Source of the DNA: Methanofollis formosanus
GTDB lineage: Archaea > Halobacteriota > Methanomicrobia > Methanomicrobiales > Methanofollaceae
Length of the DNA stretch: 64,000 nt
Assembly (NCBI RefSeq): GCF_019633745.1
Contig: NZ_CP037968.1
Coordinates: 1,494,789-1,558,788 of the forward strand
Reading direction: 5' to 3'
The stretch's first letter is position 1; every line of letters starts with the position of its first letter. A program made the translations under genes and the position numbers. Below the pieces are notes generated by a model. That model was not told where the DNA came from. It was given only the letters and a program-made list of their open reading frames with translations, and made no database searches. Positions 53,903 to 64,000 of this stretch are shown one piece after another.

Positions 53903-56095
53903 TCACGCCAGATAGTCGTCAGGCTTCGGGATCTGTTCCTTCAGACCCTTACGCTTCCTGATGCTCATCACGACCTCGTTGAGGAGGCCGGCAGGCACCG
54001 TCTCGAACCCGGCGAACTCGGTGGACCACATCGCACGACCCTCGGTCGCCGACCTGATGTCGCCCGCGAACCCGAAGAGTTCGGCCACCGGCGCCTTACC
54101 GACGACGGTGATCGTGTCGCCGATGCTCTGCATGTCGAAGACCTGCCCGCGCCGGCCCTGGATCTGGCCCGTTGCGGCACCCATCTGTTCCATCGGAACG
54201 GTGACCTGGATCTTCTGCATCGGCTCAAGGAGCGTGTCGCCTGCCATGAGGATACCGGCCTTGACCGCCGACCTGACCGCAGGGATGACCTGGGCCGGAC
54301 CACGGTGGATGGCGTCCTCGTGGAGTTTCACATCCATGAGGCGGATCTTGAGGTTCTGAACCTCTTCCTCGGCGAGCGGACCGCCGGCGAGTGCCTCGCG
54401 CCAGCCCTCGAGCACCAGTTCCATCGTCTCGTTGAGGTACTGGATACCCTTGGTCATGTCGAAGAAGGCGTTCGTGCCCTGGATGGCCTTGATGTTCTTG
54501 GCCTCGTCCTTGTCGATGCCTGCGTTCATCAGGAGCTCACGCCGCTCCAGTTCGGGCAGGTTCATCGAGAGATCGCCGCTCTTGATCAGCTCGACGACCT
54601 CAGGGGCCATCGGTTCGAGTTCGATGTAGAACCTGTTGTGGCGGTTCGGGGACTTGCCCTCCACCGGACCGGCCTTCTGGGAAGCGGTCTCACGGTAGAC
54701 GACGATCGGCGGGGAGGTGACGATCTCGACACCCTTGTCCCTCGCGATCCTCCCGGTGATGATCTCGAGGTGGAGCTCGCCCATCCCTGAGATGAGGTGC
54801 TCGCCGGTCTCCTCGTTGATGGTGACCTTGACGGTCGGGTCTTCCTTGGCGACCTGCCTGAGCACGGTGACGAGCTTCGGGAGGTCCTTCATGTTCTTCG
54901 CCTCGACGGCGACGGTCATGACCGGCTCGGAGTAGTGCTGGAGAGACTCGAACGGGGTCATGTCCATCATCGAGGTGACGGTGGAACCGACGATGGCGTC
55001 CTTGAGACCGGTGACGGCGGCGATGTTGCCGGCACAGAGGGTCTCGACCTCGATCCTCTCGGGGCCCATGAAGATACCGACCTGCTGGAGACGGTTCGCC
55101 TTGCCGGCGGTGCCTGAGATGAAGACCTCGTCACCGCGCTTGAGGGTGCCGGAGAAGAGACGACCGGTCGCGACCTCGCCCGCGTGGGGGTCGAAGGAGA
55201 TGTCGGTGACCATCATGGCGATCGGGCCCTTCGGGTCGCAGTCGATCATGGCCTTGCCGACCGGGGATTCGTAGTCGCCGTGCCAGATGATATGGACACG
55301 GCGGTCCTGTGCCTCGATCGGGTTGGGCAGGTGCTTGACCACCATATCGAGAAGGACTTCCGCGAGCGGGCTCTTCTTCGCGAGGGTCTTCATGTCCTCG
55401 GCGCGGCAGCGGTCAAAGACCTCGCCGAAGTTCACGCCCGACTTCTTCATGAACGGGACCGAGACGGCCCAGTTGTACAGCGCCGAACCGAAGGCGACGG
55501 TGCCGAGTGCAGCGTCGAGCTTCCAGCCGTCGTTGTACATCTTCTCGTTCATGCCCTTGATGAGCTTGTTCACCTTGTCGATGACGCGGCCGAGACGGAT
55601 CTGCATCTCAGTGGCATCGACCTGGAGCTCGTTGATCAGGCGGTCGACCTTGTTGATGAAGAGAACCGGCTTGACACCCTCCTTGAGGGCCTGCCGCAGC
55701 ACCGTCTCGGTCTGGGGCATGGTACCCTCGACGGCGTCCACGACGACGACCGCACCGTCCACCGCACGCATCGCACGGGTGACGTCGCCGCCGAAGTCGA
55801 CGTGACCGGGGGTGTCGATCATGTTGATGAGATACTCGTCGCCGGAGTACTCGTGGACCATCGAGACGTTGGAGGAGTCGATGGTGATCCCACGGGCCTG
55901 CTCCTCCTCGTCGGAGTCCATGAAGAGCTGACGACCGGCGAGTTCCTCGGAGATCATGCCGGCACCTGCAAGCAGGTTGTCAGAGAGGGTGGTCTTTCCG
56001 TGGTCGATGTGTGCTACGATACCAATGTTACGGATCCGCTCCGGCTTGTCCATCAGCTCGGTGACCCGCTCTACCATCTTTTTTCTTCTAGTCAT
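53903..56095 (-). CDS. fusA: Elongation factor 2
   Basis: A 730-residue translocation GTPase. G1 [10 protein letters not shown]3 DTPGHVDF, G4 [15 protein letters not shown] is the switch I region. The diphthamide loop DAIHRGPAQ shows the His that is modified in archaeal EF-2. It catalyses tRNA/mRNA movement on the ribosome. It lies 30 bp downstream of rps7 in the str-type order S12-S7-EF2, though the EF-1 alpha and S10 genes that often follow are absent here. Confidence 0.97.
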   Translation of the reverse strand: MTRRKKMVERVTELMDKPERIRNIGIVAHIDHGKTTLSDNLLAGAGMISEELAGRQLFMDSDEEEQARGITIDSSNVSMVHEYSGDEYLINMIDTPGHVDFGGDVTRAMRAVDGAVVVVDAVEGTMPQTETVLRQALKEGVKPVLFINKVDRLINELQVDATEMQIRLGRVIDKVNKLIKGMNEKMYNDGWKLDAALGTVAFGSALYNWAVSVPFMKKSGVNFGEVFDRCRAEDMKTLAKKSPLAEVLLDMVVKHLPNPIEAQDRRVHIIWHGDYESPVGKAMIDCDPKGPIAMMVTDISFDPHAGEVATGRLFSGTLKRGDEVFISGTAGKANRLQQVGIFMGPERIEVETLCAGNIAAVTGLKDAIVGSTVTSMMDMTPFESLQHYSEPVMTVAVEAKNMKDLPKLVTVLRQVAKEDPTVKVTINEETGEHLISGMGELHLEIITGRIARDKGVEIVTSPPIVVYRETASQKAGPVEGKSPNRHNRFYIELEPMAPEVVELIKSGDLSMNLPELERRELLMNAGIDKDEAKNIKAIQGTNAFFDMTKGIQYLNETMELVLEGWREALAGGPLAEEEVQNLKIRLMDVKLHEDAIHRGPAQVIPAVRSAVKAGILMAGDTLLEPMQKIQVTVPMEQMGAATGQIQGRRGQVFDMQSIGDTITVVGKAPVAELFGFAGDIRSATEGRAMWSTEFAGFETVPAGLLNEVVMSIRKRKGLKEQIPKPDDYLA

Positions 56096-56125
56096 GGGAG
56101 TGCCTCAGAACTCAAAAAAAAGTAT

Positions 56126-56743
56126 TTACCGTGCAGCCTTGGCAACACGCTCGCGTTCCTCTTTCTTGGAGACCGAGAAACACTTGGCGTCGGCCTTGGC
56201 CGCGGCAATCAACTCGTCGGCAAGGACGTCGGAGGCCGAGCGCTTGCTCTTGTGCGAGCCGTTGTAGGTCGCGGTGGCGATGAACCCGATCGCGGCGTCC
56301 ACCCGGCGCTGCGGGGCGGTGTCGACCGACTTGGGGACGTTGATACCACCGTATTTCAGCCGGACGGTCTCCTCGCGGGGGCCCGCATTGCCGACGGCAT
56401 CGACGAGCACCTGGACCGGGTTCTTCTTCGTCTTCTGGTAGATCCGCTCGAAGGCCTGCTCGACGATCCCGATGGCCAGCTGCTTCTTGCCGGTGTTGTG
56501 TTCGGTCTGCATGATCTTGTTGATCAGCCGCTCGACGATGAGCATCTCGCTCTTTGCGAACTGCTGCTGCGAGAGCTTCCCGCAGGAGTGCGGCACGATC
56601 ATGGAGGTGAGGTTGACGTACCTGACAAGACCGGGGTCGTTGATCTGCACCTCAGAGAGGTCCCACTTGTTGAAGAGGAGCCTCTTCACGCCGCTTTCCT
56701 GCGGCTGCTCTTCTGCCTGGACAGGAACTTCTACATCAGTCAT
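56126..56743 (-). CDS. rps7: Small ribosomal subunit protein S7
   Basis: About 205 residues with the archaeal S7 hallmarks: [48 protein letters not shown] and [11 protein letters not shown]. It binds the 3' domain of 16S rRNA and organises the head. I prefer ATG 56743 with AGGTGA at 5 bp; a GTG at 56752 overlaps the S12 stop as GTGA. Confidence 0.96.
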   Translation of the reverse strand: MTDVEVPVQAEEQPQESGVKRLLFNKWDLSEVQINDPGLVRYVNLTSMIVPHSCGKLSQQQFAKSEMLIVERLINKIMQTEHNTGKKQLAIGIVEQAFERIYQKTKKNPVQVLVDAVGNAGPREETVRLKYGGINVPKSVDTAPQRRVDAAIGFIATATYNGSHKSKRSASDVLADELIAAAKADAKCFSVSKKEERERVAKAAR

Positions 56744-56748
56744 CACAA

Positions 56749-57177
56749 TCACCTGCGCGGCTTCTCCTTACGGCCAAGAACCATCTCAGGGAGCGAGACG
56801 TCGTTGACCTTGGTCACTGCAAAACGGACACCAGGGATATCACCCTTGGAACGGCCGAGACGGCCGCCGATACCCTCGATCGTCACTTCGTCGTGCTCGT
56901 CGATGAAGTTGATCGCACCGTCGCCGACGGCGAATGCCGTGACCTGACGACCGTTCTTGATCAGTTGTACGCGCACGCACTTCCTGATCGCGGAGTTCGG
57001 CTGTTTTGCTTCGACACCGATCTTCTCGAGCACGATGCCGCGGGCCTGCGGGGCGCCCTCGAGCGGGTCGGACTTGATGTCGAGCATTAATTCACGACGT
57101 GCGTAGTTCACGTCGTTCCAACGAGTCTTGTTGGCCTCACGCTTCAGCTTTCTGGCTGCAAATTTTCCCTTTCCCAT
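56749..57177 (-). CDS. rps12: Small ribosomal subunit protein S12
   Basis: 142 residues, basic; [18 protein letters not shown] and [10 protein letters not shown] are the conserved decoding-centre loops. First gene of the S12-S7-EF2 operon. Confidence 0.97.
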   Translation of the reverse strand: MGKGKFAARKLKREANKTRWNDVNYARRELMLDIKSDPLEGAPQARGIVLEKIGVEAKQPNSAIRKCVRVQLIKNGRQVTAFAVGDGAINFIDEHDEVTIEGIGGRLGRSKGDIPGVRFAVTKVNDVSLPEMVLGRKEKPRR

Positions 57178-57227
57178 TGAATACCCTCTCTGGAGTCGAA
57201 TTCCTGGATGTGGATACTCCTCACTGT

Positions 57228-57237
57228 GGTATATACC
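57228..57237 (-). promoter_or_regulatory. TATA box for the rps12 operon
   Basis: GGTATATACC, palindromic, ~55 bp upstream of the S12 ATG in the divergent region. Confidence 0.5.
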
Positions 57238-57301
57238 AAAGCGCGGATTGAATTTATGTATTGTCCATCATCCTGAAATCTGGTAGTATTCATGGGACGT
57301 A

Positions 57302-57321
57302 CTCTATAATAATCTTATATC
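57302..57321 (+). promoter_or_regulatory. AT-rich promoter element for the que operon
   Basis: CTCTATAATAATCTTATATC, 25-40 bp upstream of the queD ATG at 57344, contains two TATA-like words. Confidence 0.4.
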
Positions 57322-57343
57322 CCTACCCGTCGAATGATACGTA

Positions 57344-57757
57344 ATGGTCACCTGTATCTACAAGGTCACGCACTTTGACGCGAGCCACCGTTTGCTCCAT
57401 TATCAGGGCAAATGCAACCGGCTCCACGGCCACCGCTGGCAGGTGGAGGTCTGGGTGAAGGGGACGCCCGACCCGCAGACCGGGATCCTCATCGACTTCA
57501 ATACCATGAAGGATGTGGTGGACCGCTTCGACCACCAGGTCGTCCTCAATGAGGACGACCCCATGGTCGAGTGCCTGGGGCATTTCCAGGAGGTCGTGAC
57601 CACGAGAGGCGACCCGACGAGCGAGGTGCTCGCGGAGGTCATCGCCGCCCTCATCAACGAGGCGTGTGCCGACGAGGGGAGCGATGCGAAGGTGACCAAG
57701 ATCAGGGTCTGGGAGGCCGAGACCTGTTACGCGGAGATCGAGTATGCGGGTCTGTGA
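57344..57757 (+). CDS. queD: 6-carboxytetrahydropterin synthase (QueD/PTPS family)
   Basis: A 137-residue enzyme. Zn ligands are His in DASHRL and the pair in RLHGHRW, with a catalytic Cys in GKCNRLHGH, the CxxxHGH pattern of QueD. It makes 6-carboxytetrahydropterin from dihydroneopterin triphosphate on the way to preQ0. The end overlaps queE by 14 bp. Confidence 0.93.
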   Translation: MVTCIYKVTHFDASHRLLHYQGKCNRLHGHRWQVEVWVKGTPDPQTGILIDFNTMKDVVDRFDHQVVLNEDDPMVECLGHFQEVVTTRGDPTSEVLAEVIAALINEACADEGSDAKVTKIRVWEAETCYAEIEYAGL

Positions 57758-58358
57758 GATCTTCGGTTCTCTCCAGGGGGAGGGGAGGCACCAGGGCCGT
57801 CCCACCACCTTCGTCCGTCTTGCCGGGTGCAACCTGCGGTGCCGGTGGTGCGACACGCCGGGGGCACAGGACCCGCGCCACGGTGAGGAGGCGAGTGTCG
57901 ACGTCGTCCTCGACCAGGTCTGGCGGATGCGTCGGCGGCACGTCTGCATCACGGGCGGCGAACCCCTGCTCCAGGTCGAGGAGGTGGCCGAGATGTGCCG
58001 CCGCCTTCACCGGATGGACTACACCGTCGAGATCGAGACGAACGGGACCGTCGACTTCAGGCCGGTGCAGCCGTTTGCGTCGGTCTGCATGGACGTGAAG
58101 TGTCCGTCGTCAGGGGAGAAGAGCGACATCGCTCTTCTCCAGCATATCAGGCCGTCCGACTCGGTGAAGTTCGTCGTCGGCGATGCCCGCGACCTGGAGT
58201 ATGCCGAGCAGGTCATCACCCGCTGCCCGGTCCGCGGCGAGATCTTCGTCTCGCCGGTCTACGGGTCGGACGAGCGGGGGATCGCCGCCTGGGTGCTCGA
58301 GTCGGGCCTGCCGGTGCGGTTCCAGATCCAGCTCCACAAACACCTGGAGATGAGATAA
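57744..58358 (+). CDS. queE: 7-carboxy-7-deazaguanine synthase
   Basis: A 204-residue radical SAM enzyme with CNLRCRWC (Cys29, Cys33, Cys36) holding the 4Fe-4S cluster, FGSLQGEG at the start and ITGGEPLLQ. It rearranges carboxytetrahydropterin into CDG. It sits between queD and queC in a tight operon. Confidence 0.95.
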   Translation: MRVCEIFGSLQGEGRHQGRPTTFVRLAGCNLRCRWCDTPGAQDPRHGEEASVDVVLDQVWRMRRRHVCITGGEPLLQVEEVAEMCRRLHRMDYTVEIETNGTVDFRPVQPFASVCMDVKCPSSGEKSDIALLQHIRPSDSVKFVVGDARDLEYAEQVITRCPVRGEIFVSPVYGSDERGIAAWVLESGLPVRFQIQLHKHLEMR

Positions 58359-58360
58359 CA

Positions 58361-59035
58361 ATGCGAGCGGTATGCCTGCTGTCAGGCGGGATGGACTCGA
58401 CCACCCTCAGCTATGTCGCAGCCGATATGGGCTACGAGATCCTGGCCCTCCACCTCACCTACGGCCAGTTGACCGAGGAGAAGGAACGGGCCTGTGCAAA
58501 AAAGATCGCCGGGCTTCTCGGTGCCGAGGAGTTCTGCGAGGTGGACGTGGGATACTTCAGCCAGTTCGGGGCGAGCGCCCTGGTTGACCCCTCGATCCCT
58601 GTCAAGGACTTCAGGGACGAGGAGGAAGAGGGTGTCCCCAGGACCTATGTCCCGTTCAGGAACGGGAACCTTCTCGCGATGGCGGTCAGTTATGCCGAGT
58701 CGCGGGACGCCGACGCCGTCTTTATCGGGGTCCAGTCCTCCGACTACTCCGGGTACCCGGACTGCAGGCCCGAGTTCATCGAGGCGTTCCAGCGTGCGGT
58801 GGACCTGGGGACCGCCCGGGAAAAGCCGATCACCCTGATGACGCCCTTCGTCAGGATGAACAAGACCGAGATCCTGAGGAAGGGCGTGGCCCTCGGCGTG
58901 CCGTACGAGCACACCTGGTCCTGCTACCAGAGTTCGGACGCCGCCTGCGGGGTCTGCGAGTCCTGTCACTTCAGGCTCGAAGCCTTCAGGGCCCTGGGGA
59001 TCGAGGACCCGATACCATACAGGGAGAGAGCATGA
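58361..59035 (+). CDS. queC: 7-cyano-7-deazaguanine synthase
   Basis: A 224-residue ATP-pyrophosphatase with P-loop [10 protein letters not shown] and a C-terminal Zn site [16 protein letters not shown]. It converts CDG to preQ0, the base that arcTGT puts into tRNA for archaeosine. It starts 2 bp after queE; the stop overlaps the Nudix gene (ATGA). Confidence 0.95.
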   Translation: MRAVCLLSGGMDSTTLSYVAADMGYEILALHLTYGQLTEEKERACAKKIAGLLGAEEFCEVDVGYFSQFGASALVDPSIPVKDFRDEEEEGVPRTYVPFRNGNLLAMAVSYAESRDADAVFIGVQSSDYSGYPDCRPEFIEAFQRAVDLGTAREKPITLMTPFVRMNKTEILRKGVALGVPYEHTWSCYQSSDAACGVCESCHFRLEAFRALGIEDPIPYRERA

Positions 59036-59529
59036 CAGAGATCTATTCAGGAAAACGTCTGAAAGTCGAGTTGAACCGGTTCACCCTACCGGACGGACGG
59101 GAGAAGGAGCGGGTCGTGGTGAGGCCGGGGAACGCCGCGGTGATGCTCCCGATCGAGGATGACCACTGCTATCTGATCCGGCAGTACCGGTTTGCGATCG
59201 GGGAATACATCTACGAGGCCCCGGCCGGCACCCTCGATCCCGGCGAAGAACCGGTCGAGACAGCGCACCGGGAGTTGATCGAGGAGTGCGGACTTGCGGC
59301 GGCGGAGATGATCCCCCACGGGTTCATCTATACCACGCCGGGGTTCTCGGACGAGCAGATCTACCTCTTCGAGGCTCGGGGGCTGACGCCGTCGCACGAG
59401 TACGAGCCCGACGACGACGAGATGATCGAGGTGGTCCGGGTGCCGCTCGCCGAGGTGAAGGCGATGTGCCGGGACGGCCGGATCGCCGACGCCAAGACGA
59501 TCGCGATCATCTGCCGGTGCCTCAGATGA
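59032..59529 (+). CDS. Nudix hydrolase (ADP-ribose pyrophosphatase-like)
   Basis: 165 residues with a full Nudix box: [20 protein letters not shown] followed by CG. The N-terminal half matches ADP-sugar pyrophosphatases ([27 protein letters not shown]). It hydrolyses a nucleoside-diphosphate sugar; ADP-ribose is the likeliest. Confidence 0.88.
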   Translation: MTEIYSGKRLKVELNRFTLPDGREKERVVVRPGNAAVMLPIEDDHCYLIRQYRFAIGEYIYEAPAGTLDPGEEPVETAHRELIEECGLAAAEMIPHGFIYTTPGFSDEQIYLFEARGLTPSHEYEPDDDEMIEVVRVPLAEVKAMCRDGRIADAKTIAIICRCLR

Positions 59530-59611
59530 GGGCCCGGACGCCGGAAACGCGCGTAATTTATCTGACATTGAAGAGAATACATAGTAGCTTTGAAGATTGG
59601 TGAGCGAAGAG

Positions 59612-60883
59612 ATGACCGAGAATGTGGAGATGGACAGTGCGAGGCAGCGCTACGAGTTCAAAAAGATGCTCGAGCGACTGGAAGCAAAGCAGGGAAGCGG
59701 GACCGAACTGATCTCGCTCTATATCCCGCCCGACAAACAGATCTATGACGTGACGGCCCAGCTGCGAGACGAGTTCGGGCAGTGCTCGAACATCAAGAGC
59801 AAGCAGACCAGAACCAACGTTCAGAGCGCCATCTCTTCCATCCTCTCCAGGCTCAAGTACTTCAAGACCCCGCCGGAAAACGGCATGGCCATCTTCTGCG
59901 GGACGGTCAGCACGGTCGGCGACCGGACCGATCTCCAGTGCGATATCGTCCAACCGCCCGAGCCGCTGAACCTCTATATGTACCGGTGCTCGTCCTCCTT
60001 CGAACTCGAGCCTCTCAAGGAGATGCTCGAGGAGAAGTATGTCTACGGGCTCCTGGTCATCGACCGGCGAGAGGCCTACTGGGGCTTCCTGCGGGGCAAC
60101 CGGATCGAACCGATCGGCGGAGCGACCTCGACGGTCCCGGGCAAGCAGCGAAAGGGCGGTCAGTCTTCGGCTCGTTTCCAGCGACTGCGGCTCATCGCCA
60201 TCAACGAGTTCTACAAGAAGGTCGGCGACCATTCGAGCGAGATTTTCATGGCCGAGAAGGACTTCTTCGAGCGGTTCAAGGGCCTGCTCATCGGCGGTCC
60301 GTCCCCGACGAAGGAGGAGTTCAACGAGGGGGGGTACCTTCACCACGAGGTCCAGAAACGGGTGCTCGGGCTCTTCGATGTGGCCTACACCAACGAGAGC
60401 GGCCTCTCCGAACTGGTCGACAGCGCCCAGGACGCCCTCAAGGGCATGGAGGTCGTGCAGGAGAAGCAGGTGATGGACCGCTTCCTGAAAGAACTCGTCA
60501 AGGACGACGGGGCCGCCGCCTACGGCGAGGAGAGCGTGCGGCGCAACCTGGAGATGGGGTCGGTCGATACCCTCATTCTTTCCGAACGCCTGCGGGAGAC
60601 CCGCCTGAAGATCACCTGCGGCAACTGCGGCCACTCGAGAGAAGAGACGATCAGGAACGAGCCAGGCAAGACGGTCAGGAACCTCGACCTCGGGATCTGC
60701 CCGAAGTGCAGCGCACCGCTCCAGATCGAGGAGGAGACCGACATCATCGACGAACTGACGGCTCTGGCCGACCAGAGCGGGACGAACGTCGAGATCATAT
60801 CAGACGAATTTGAAGAGGGGTCGATGCTCTTCTCCGCCTTCGGCGGGATCGCAGCGATTCTCAGATACAGGACGGGATACTGA
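59612..60883 (+). CDS. prf1: Peptide chain release factor aRF1
   Basis: About 423 residues. NIKS at 60-63 reads stop codons, GGQ at 182-184 triggers peptide release, and a C-terminal CGNCGH...CPKC minidomain is present. It ends translation at all three stop codons. Start chosen at ATG 59612; TTG/GTG codons 12-15 bp upstream are alternatives. A 1-bp overlap (TGATG) leads into argS. Confidence 0.95.
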   Translation: MTENVEMDSARQRYEFKKMLERLEAKQGSGTELISLYIPPDKQIYDVTAQLRDEFGQCSNIKSKQTRTNVQSAISSILSRLKYFKTPPENGMAIFCGTVSTVGDRTDLQCDIVQPPEPLNLYMYRCSSSFELEPLKEMLEEKYVYGLLVIDRREAYWGFLRGNRIEPIGGATSTVPGKQRKGGQSSARFQRLRLIAINEFYKKVGDHSSEIFMAEKDFFERFKGLLIGGPSPTKEEFNEGGYLHHEVQKRVLGLFDVAYTNESGLSELVDSAQDALKGMEVVQEKQVMDRFLKELVKDDGAAAYGEESVRRNLEMGSVDTLILSERLRETRLKITCGNCGHSREETIRNEPGKTVRNLDLGICPKCSAPLQIEEETDIIDELTALADQSGTNVEIISDEFEEGSMLFSAFGGIAAILRYRTGY

Positions 60884-62547
60884 TGTTCCTCGAAACACGC
60901 AAGCAGATTGAGGAAGCGCTCCGGGCATGCACCGGAGAAGAAGAGGTCGACGTCGTCGATGGGGGGGAACACGCCGACTTTGCAACGACGATCGCTTTTG
61001 CCCTGGCAAAGACGCGGCGCAAGTCGCCGGTGGTCATTGCAGGCGAACTGGCTGCCGAACTGAAAGAGCGGCTTGCGCCGGCCGGGGTCGATGTCGAGTC
61101 GAAGGGACCGTACATCAACTTCACGGTGGGTGGGACGTACGTCCAGGAGGCGTTGAAGGCCGCGCTGGAGCCCGGGTTCGGGAAACTCCCGGCACACCCC
61201 GAGCGGGTGCTCCTCGAACACACGAGCGCCAACCCCAACGGTCCGCTCCATGTCGGGCATATCAGGAACTCGATCCTGGGCGACACCCTGGCGCGGGTCT
61301 TCAGGAAGGCGGGCTACCCCCTTGAGGTCCAGTATTATGTGAACGACATGGGTCGCCAGATCGCCATCGTCTCGTGGGGGTTCGACAACCTCGATATCCC
61401 GGCTGACGAGGAGGAGAAGGAAGACCACCACATCGCCAGGGTCTATGTGGCCGCCAACCGGGCGATCGAGGCGAAGCCCGAGATCAAGGCGGAGATCGAC
61501 CGCCGGATGAAACTCATCGAAGAGGGCGACCCCGAGACCGAGAGGATGTTCAGGGAGGTCGTCTCCCACTGTCTCGACGGGTTCAAGACGACGATGAGGA
61601 GGCTCAATGTCGTGCACGACCGGTTTGTCTGGGAGTCCGACTTTGTCCGCAATGGCGACATGGACCGGATCATCGAGCGGATCGACCGGATGCCCCAGGC
61701 GAAGCACGAGGACACGCTTGCCCTCGACCTGACCGAGTGTGGGTTCGAGAAGGACTACGTGATCAGGCGGTCGGACGGGACGTCGGTCTACGCGGCCCGC
61801 GACCTTGCCTACCATACCTGGAAGGGTCGGAACTTCGACCGGATCATCGACGTGCTGGGCGCGGACCACAAGCTCATCGGGGCGCAGCTCCAGTGCACCC
61901 TGAAGCTCCTCGGCGAGAAGGCGCCCGAGATCGTCAACTTCGAGTTCGTCTCCCTGCCCGAGGGTTCGATGTCGACGCGGGCCGGGAAGTTCATCTCGGC
62001 CGACGAACTCATCGCCGAGGTGACGAACAAGGCCTTCCTCGAGGTCTCGGAACGCCGGCCCGAACTTCCCGAGTGCGACCGCGAGCGGATCGCGCGGTCG
62101 GTCGCCCTCGCGGCGGTCAGGTACGATATCGTCAAGATCTCGCCTGAGAAGTCCACGGTCTTCGACTGGGAGCAGGCCCTCGACTTCGAGCGGCAGAGCG
62201 GCCCGTACGTCCAGTACTCGCATGCACGCGCCTGTTCGATCCTGGAGAAGGCCGGGGAGTTTGAACCGGCCTATGTCTTCACCGAGGAGCACGAGGTGGC
62301 CCTGGCCAAAGAGATCGCCCGGTTCCCGGCGGTCATCGACCAGGTGGTCCGCGATCTCCGCCCGCACCTGCTGGCGGCGTACGCCCGCGACCTCGCCGAC
62401 CTTTTCAACTCCTTCTACCGGTACGTCCCGGTGCTGAAGAGCGAGGGGGTGACCAGGCAGAGCAGGCTTACCCTTGTGAAGGCGGCGCAGAACACCCTCA
62501 AGGAAGCCCTGGAGACGCTTGGTATCGATGCGATCACGACGATGTGA
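60883..62547 (+). CDS. argS: Arginyl-tRNA synthetase
   Basis: 554 residues, class I. HVGH (123-126) inside TSANPNGPLHVGHIRN is the HIGH motif; SMSTRAGK stands in place of KMSKS. An N-terminal Arg-tRNA D-loop domain (1-~85) and a C-terminal DALR-type anticodon helix bundle (QYSHARACSIL onward) complete the enzyme. Its end overlaps taw1 by 20 bp. Confidence 0.96.
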   Translation: MFLETRKQIEEALRACTGEEEVDVVDGGEHADFATTIAFALAKTRRKSPVVIAGELAAELKERLAPAGVDVESKGPYINFTVGGTYVQEALKAALEPGFGKLPAHPERVLLEHTSANPNGPLHVGHIRNSILGDTLARVFRKAGYPLEVQYYVNDMGRQIAIVSWGFDNLDIPADEEEKEDHHIARVYVAANRAIEAKPEIKAEIDRRMKLIEEGDPETERMFREVVSHCLDGFKTTMRRLNVVHDRFVWESDFVRNGDMDRIIERIDRMPQAKHEDTLALDLTECGFEKDYVIRRSDGTSVYAARDLAYHTWKGRNFDRIIDVLGADHKLIGAQLQCTLKLLGEKAPEIVNFEFVSLPEGSMSTRAGKFISADELIAEVTNKAFLEVSERRPELPECDRERIARSVALAAVRYDIVKISPEKSTVFDWEQALDFERQSGPYVQYSHARACSILEKAGEFEPAYVFTEEHEVALAKEIARFPAVIDQVVRDLRPHLLAAYARDLADLFNSFYRYVPVLKSEGVTRQSRLTLVKAAQNTLKEALETLGIDAITTM

Positions 62548-63439
62548 GGACGAAAGCCCACGAGGGGCCCTGCAAAAGCAGGGCTATCAGTTTTTTTCCC
62601 CCGAGTCCACGGCGGCGGTCAAGCCGTGCATGTGGAACAAGCGCTCCCTGAAGGGGGGCGAGATGTGTTACAAGCACCAGTTCTACGGGATCACCAGCCA
62701 CCGGTGCGTGCAGATGACCCCGACGCTCACGTGCAACCAGCGCTGTCTTTTCTGCTGGCGGTCGTTCGAGTACGAGGTGGAGAAGGCGGAGGAGTGTCCG
62801 CCCGAAGAGATCTTTGCGAACCTCAGGAGGCTCCAGAAGCGGGCGCTCTCGGGCTACAAGGTCTCGCCGTACGTGACGCAGGAGCGGTTCAAGGAGGCGC
62901 TCGAGCCCGACATGGTGGCGATCTCACTCTCGGGCGAGCCGACCTGCTACTCGCGTCTGCCCGAACTGATCGACCTCCTCAACGACGACGGCTACACCAC
63001 CTTCCTGGTCTCGAACGGCACGCACCCGGAGATGATCGAACGGTGCCACCCGTACCAGACCTATATCTCCCTGGACGCTCCCGACCGCGAGACCTATCTC
63101 GAGCTCTGCAACCCCATCGAGGACTTCTGGGACAAAATCCAGGAGAGCCTGGGGCTGCTTGCGTCCAGGCGGTCGGCGGTCCGCACGACGATCGTCAAGG
63201 GGATGAACGATTTCGACCCGGCCGGGTATGCGGCGATGTACGACGCGGCGAGGCCGAAGTATATCGAGATCAAGGGATATATGTATCTTGGATACAGTCG
63301 TAACCGTCTGTCACGGGAGAACATGCCCGAGCACGCCGAGGTCCGCCGGTTTGCCGAGGCGGTCGCCGAACATTGCGAATACGAGATCACCGACGAGTCC
63401 CCGATTTCGCGGGTCGTCTTGATGGAGAGAGGAGAATGA
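62528..63439 (+). CDS. taw1: tRNA 4-demethylwyosine synthase Taw1
   Basis: About 303 residues. The radical SAM triplet is CNQRCLFC (Cys69, Cys73, Cys76), and upstream cysteines (PCMW, EMCYKH, HRCVQ) would hold the second cluster of Taw1/TYW1. [11 protein letters not shown] and MSLG-like VSNGTHP follow the family. It condenses pyruvate onto m1G37 of tRNA-Phe. No Met lies close to the conserved start, so I use ATG 62528; the first ~15 residues are uncertain. Confidence 0.9.
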   Translation: MRSRRCEDESPRGALQKQGYQFFSPESTAAVKPCMWNKRSLKGGEMCYKHQFYGITSHRCVQMTPTLTCNQRCLFCWRSFEYEVEKAEECPPEEIFANLRRLQKRALSGYKVSPYVTQERFKEALEPDMVAISLSGEPTCYSRLPELIDLLNDDGYTTFLVSNGTHPEMIERCHPYQTYISLDAPDRETYLELCNPIEDFWDKIQESLGLLASRRSAVRTTIVKGMNDFDPAGYAAMYDAARPKYIEIKGYMYLGYSRNRLSRENMPEHAEVRRFAEAVAEHCEYEITDESPISRVVLMERGE

Positions 63440-64000
63440 GGTTTGATCCGGAAGAATGGAAGGAACGTGCACGCAAAGATTTCGAGGCGGCGTGGCACGA
63501 GGGACCGCAGGTCCTGGACCAGCCAGGGATAGCCGGGACGTACCCGCGGAAGTTTTACCCGCGGGCGCGCCCACACCCGATCGCGGAGACGATCCAGCGG
63601 CTCCGTGAGGTGTACCTGGAGATGGGCTTTGCGGAGGCGCGGGTCCCGCTCTTCATCGAGGAGCAGGACGTGTACAAGCAGTTCGGGCCTGAGGCCAGCG
63701 CCGTCCTGGACCGGGTCTTCTACCTGGGCGGTCTGCCGCGTCCGAACGTGGGGATCGGCAAGAAGCGCCTGGAGGAGATCGGAACGATCCTGGGCCGCGA
63801 GGTCACGGACGAGGAGGAAGAAAAACTCCGCGAGACGCTCCACGGCTACAAGAAGGGAACGGTCGACGGGGACGAACTGACCCACGAACTCGCGGCGGTC
63901 CTCTCCTGCGACGACGCCCTGGTGGTCAGGATCATGGACGAGGTCTTCCCCGAGTTCAGGGAACTCGCGCCCGAGTCCTCGAGGACGACGCTGCGCTCGC
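63436..64000 (+). CDS. sepS: O-phosphoserine--tRNA(Cys) ligase SepRS, 5' part
   Basis: The first 188 codons of SepRS, cut by the window end. [41 protein letters not shown] and [10 protein letters not shown] match the family. It charges tRNA-Cys with phosphoserine, which SepCysS then turns to Cys; this is the main cysteine route in most methanogens. ATGA overlap with taw1. Confidence 0.93.
   Translation, partial: MRFDPEEWKERARKDFEAAWHEGPQVLDQPGIAGTYPRKFYPRARPHPIAETIQRLREVYLEMGFAEARVPLFIEEQDVYKQFGPEASAVLDRVFYLGGLPRPNVGIGKKRLEEIGTILGREVTDEEEEKLRETLHGYKKGTVDGDELTHELAAVLSCDDALVVRIMDEVFPEFRELAPESSRTTLRS

Noticed and set aside
57178-57343. tRNA or small RNA in the rps12-queD gap
   Set aside because: No T-loop GGTTCRA, acceptor pairing or stable hairpin; the two TATA-like elements explain the AT-rich content.

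Overview
The window is about 64 kb of a GC-rich methanogenic euryarchaeon. The best fit is the order Methanomicrobiales (Methanofollis/Methanoculleus-like); the genus is a guess. The evidence is a complete run of methanogenesis marker genes with the McrA-reductase activator atwA, plus cofD (coenzyme F420), a methanopterin-type MBL enzyme, SepRS, archaeal EF-2, aRF1, CDC48, RadB, form III RuBisCO and PGF-CTERM sorting. No rRNA, tRNA or CRISPR array was found.

Layout. 1-860: tandem ~157-bp non-coding repeats. 861-9025 (minus): HAD phosphatase, atwA, mmp3, mmp6, mmp5, mmp15, mmp17, mmp7 and an AhpD-like protein, mostly joined by start/stop overlaps. 9079-11246: ribose-1,5-bisphosphate isomerase and RuBisCO, two steps of the archaeal AMP pathway. 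11.4-19.6 kb: an envelope/export zone with membrane-anchored or exported proteins, an ABC permease broken by an in-frame TGA, an orphan condensation-type acyltransferase, and composite repeats between the genes. 20.0-30.6 kb: dapF, radB, larC, an unusual CDC48, an acyl-CoA synthetase, a KaiC-like protein with a degenerate P-loop, archaeal MetE and AspRS.

30.7-36.8 kb: a lipoprotein, a transglutaminase-like protein with a coiled-coil partner, then a divergent arsR / permease / Cys protein / thioredoxin / two DGC-domain proteins / arsC locus with two clear operator-like palindromes. 37.0-44.6 kb: a CDF metal exporter, an MBL methanopterin-type enzyme convergent on cofD, an HD phosphohydrolase, and ubiX-ubiD-acnX, which fit the archaeal mevalonate route. 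44.6-45.5 kb: the largest tandem-repeat block. 45.5-50.9 kb: a BchI-BchD chelatase fusion divergent from a DrrAB-type ABC exporter, then a small protein and a DUF2202 lipoprotein. 51.4-53.4 kb: an exported-protein gene split by an AT-rich IS5-type element; removing the element and one 3-bp duplication restores one open frame.

53.9-64.0 kb: the translation region. EF-2, S7 and S12 are on the minus strand. On the plus strand are queD-queE-queC (preQ0/archaeosine), a Nudix hydrolase, aRF1, ArgRS, Taw1 (wyosine) and a SepRS gene that runs off the window.

The most unusual material is non-coding. There are three related families of structured intergenic repeats: A (tandem ~157-bp units), B (GC-rich hairpins) and C (a short TCAAGCATAC-type block that is usually followed by B). 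They occupy nearly every intergenic gap longer than 300 bp.
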